A stretch of DNA of 6,844 nucleotides from Coxiellaceae bacterium UBA1530 (lineage in GTDB: Bacteria > Pseudomonadota > Gammaproteobacteria > Coxiellales > Coxiellaceae): positions 46,380 through 53,223 of the forward strand of contig DCQA01000005.1 in the NCBI GenBank assembly GCA_002323325.1. Reading direction: 5' to 3'. The position numbers and the translations under genes are program-made. Position 1 is the first letter of the stretch. Every line of letters begins with the position of its first letter. This document shows positions 6,102-6,844 of this stretch, one piece after another. A model generated the notes under the pieces. The model ran no database searches and had not been told where the DNA came from. It worked only from the letters and a program-made list of their open reading frames with translations.

Positions 6102-6844
6102 ATGGGTAATTTTACTGATTTCTTCATTCGGCGTCCGGTATTTGCCTCGGTAATTAGTTTGTTGTTTTTGCTGGTTGGTTTGCAGGCAATCTTTACCATG
6201 CAGGTGCGTGAATACCCTGAAATGGAAAATACGGTTATTACAGTTACAACAGCATACCCTGGTGCATCAGCCGATACCGTGCAGGGTTTTGTAACTACGC
6301 CTCTAGAGCAAGCCATTGCCAGTGCGGATGGTTTGGACTACTTCACGTCCACCAGTGATGATAGTACCAGTACAATCACGGTTTATGTCACACTCAATTA
6401 CGATCCAAACGCTGCGTTTACCAGTGTGCTCAGTGAAGTGCAGCAGGTTGAAAATACACTGCCCACGGGTGCTCAATTACCCATCATTACCAAGTCAACA
6501 GGGTCAGCTGTCGCTCTCATGTATATCGGGTTTAGTAGCCCTGAGATGGCCCCGGGACAAATTACTTCTTTTTTAACCGACGTCGTGCAACCACAGGTTC
6601 AAACTGTAAATGGCGTGTCGTCTGCAGCAATCATGGGAAGTAATACGTTTGCAATGCGAATTTGGCTGAATCGCGATCGCATGAATGCGCTTGGCGTGAC
6701 ACCCGCGATGGTATCATCAGCCTTGCAATCCAACAATTATCAATCGGCTGGAGGGCTGGTTAAAGGCAAATACGTTGAGCTTAATATCAGTGCGGATACC
6801 AGTCTTACAGACCCTGATCAGTTTCAAGATTTAGTGGTTAATAC
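6102..6844 (+). CDS. RND efflux pump permease subunit (HAE1/AcrB-like), 5' part only
   Basis: This is the proton-driven inner-membrane pump partner of the preceding adaptor. Only the first 247 codons are present. The frame is open to the window edge, and full-length family members are about 1,000 to 1,050 residues. The N-terminus MGNFTDFFIRRPVFASVIS is typical of RND pumps, with the first membrane helix at about 13-32. Next come the start of the periplasmic porter domain, with YPEMENTVITVTTAYPGA (38-55) and TVQGFVTTPLEQAI (59-72), and the conserved stretch MRIWLNRDRMNALGVTP (185-201). The proton-relay Asp/Lys residues of helices 4 and 10 lie beyond the window. The start is supported by AAAAGGA 4 bases upstream. 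Adaptor-then-pump order with an 18-base gap indicates co-transcription. The substrate class (drug, detergent, solvent or host compound) cannot be told. Confidence 0.95.
   Translation, partial: MGNFTDFFIRRPVFASVISLLFLLVGLQAIFTMQVREYPEMENTVITVTTAYPGASADTVQGFVTTPLEQAIASADGLDYFTSTSDDSTSTITVYVTLNYDPNAAFTSVLSEVQQVENTLPTGAQLPIITKSTGSAVALMYIGFSSPEMAPGQITSFLTDVVQPQVQTVNGVSSAAIMGSNTFAMRIWLNRDRMNALGVTPAMVSSALQSNNYQSAGGLVKGKYVELNISADTSLTDPDQFQDLVVN

Noticed and set aside
6038..6576. Open frames on either strand across the adaptor end and the pump start.
   Set aside because: They overlap the clearly conserved RND pump frame that starts at 6102, and their translations look like nothing.

Overview
The window looks like chromosomal DNA of a moderately AT-rich gammaproteobacterium. 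The two tRNAs have gammaproteobacterial-style sequences, and the genes present are FabV-type enoyl-ACP reductase, class II fumarase, an APC permease and a tandem RND adaptor/pump pair. By memory of family style only, the APC permease and tRNA-Phe recall Legionellales/Coxiellaceae-like bacteria; this placement is tentative and was not checked by a search.

Layout, left to right. A tRNA-Phe(GAA) occupies the first 73 bases on the plus strand. It has a C2:C71 mismatch and no encoded CCA. Next is an APC-superfamily permease on the minus strand (171-1727). A 255-base divergent intergenic region separates it from fabV (plus, true start 1983); this region holds a candidate promoter for each gene, an 8-bp direct repeat and a 7-bp-stem dyad. 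fabV runs tail-to-tail into fumC (minus, 3188-4585), and their stop codons overlap by four bases. Behind fumC on the same strand is tRNA-Arg(CCT), 37 bases upstream of the fumC start. A second divergent intergenic region (4700-4889) leads rightwards into an RND efflux operon: a periplasmic adaptor (4890-6083), then the inner-membrane RND pump (from 6102). The pump runs off the right edge after 247 codons.

How the genes work together. Apart from the efflux operon, the neighbours look functionally independent: amino acid/polyamine-type transport, the last step of fatty-acid elongation, a TCA-cycle step and two tRNAs. The adaptor and pump should form two parts of a tripartite exporter; no TolC-type outer-membrane channel gene is visible in the window. 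I found no mobile element, CRISPR array or undescribed multi-gene system. The most notable signals are the odd tRNA-Phe, the palindromes upstream of fabV and of the efflux operon, and the possible tRNA-Arg/fumC co-transcript.
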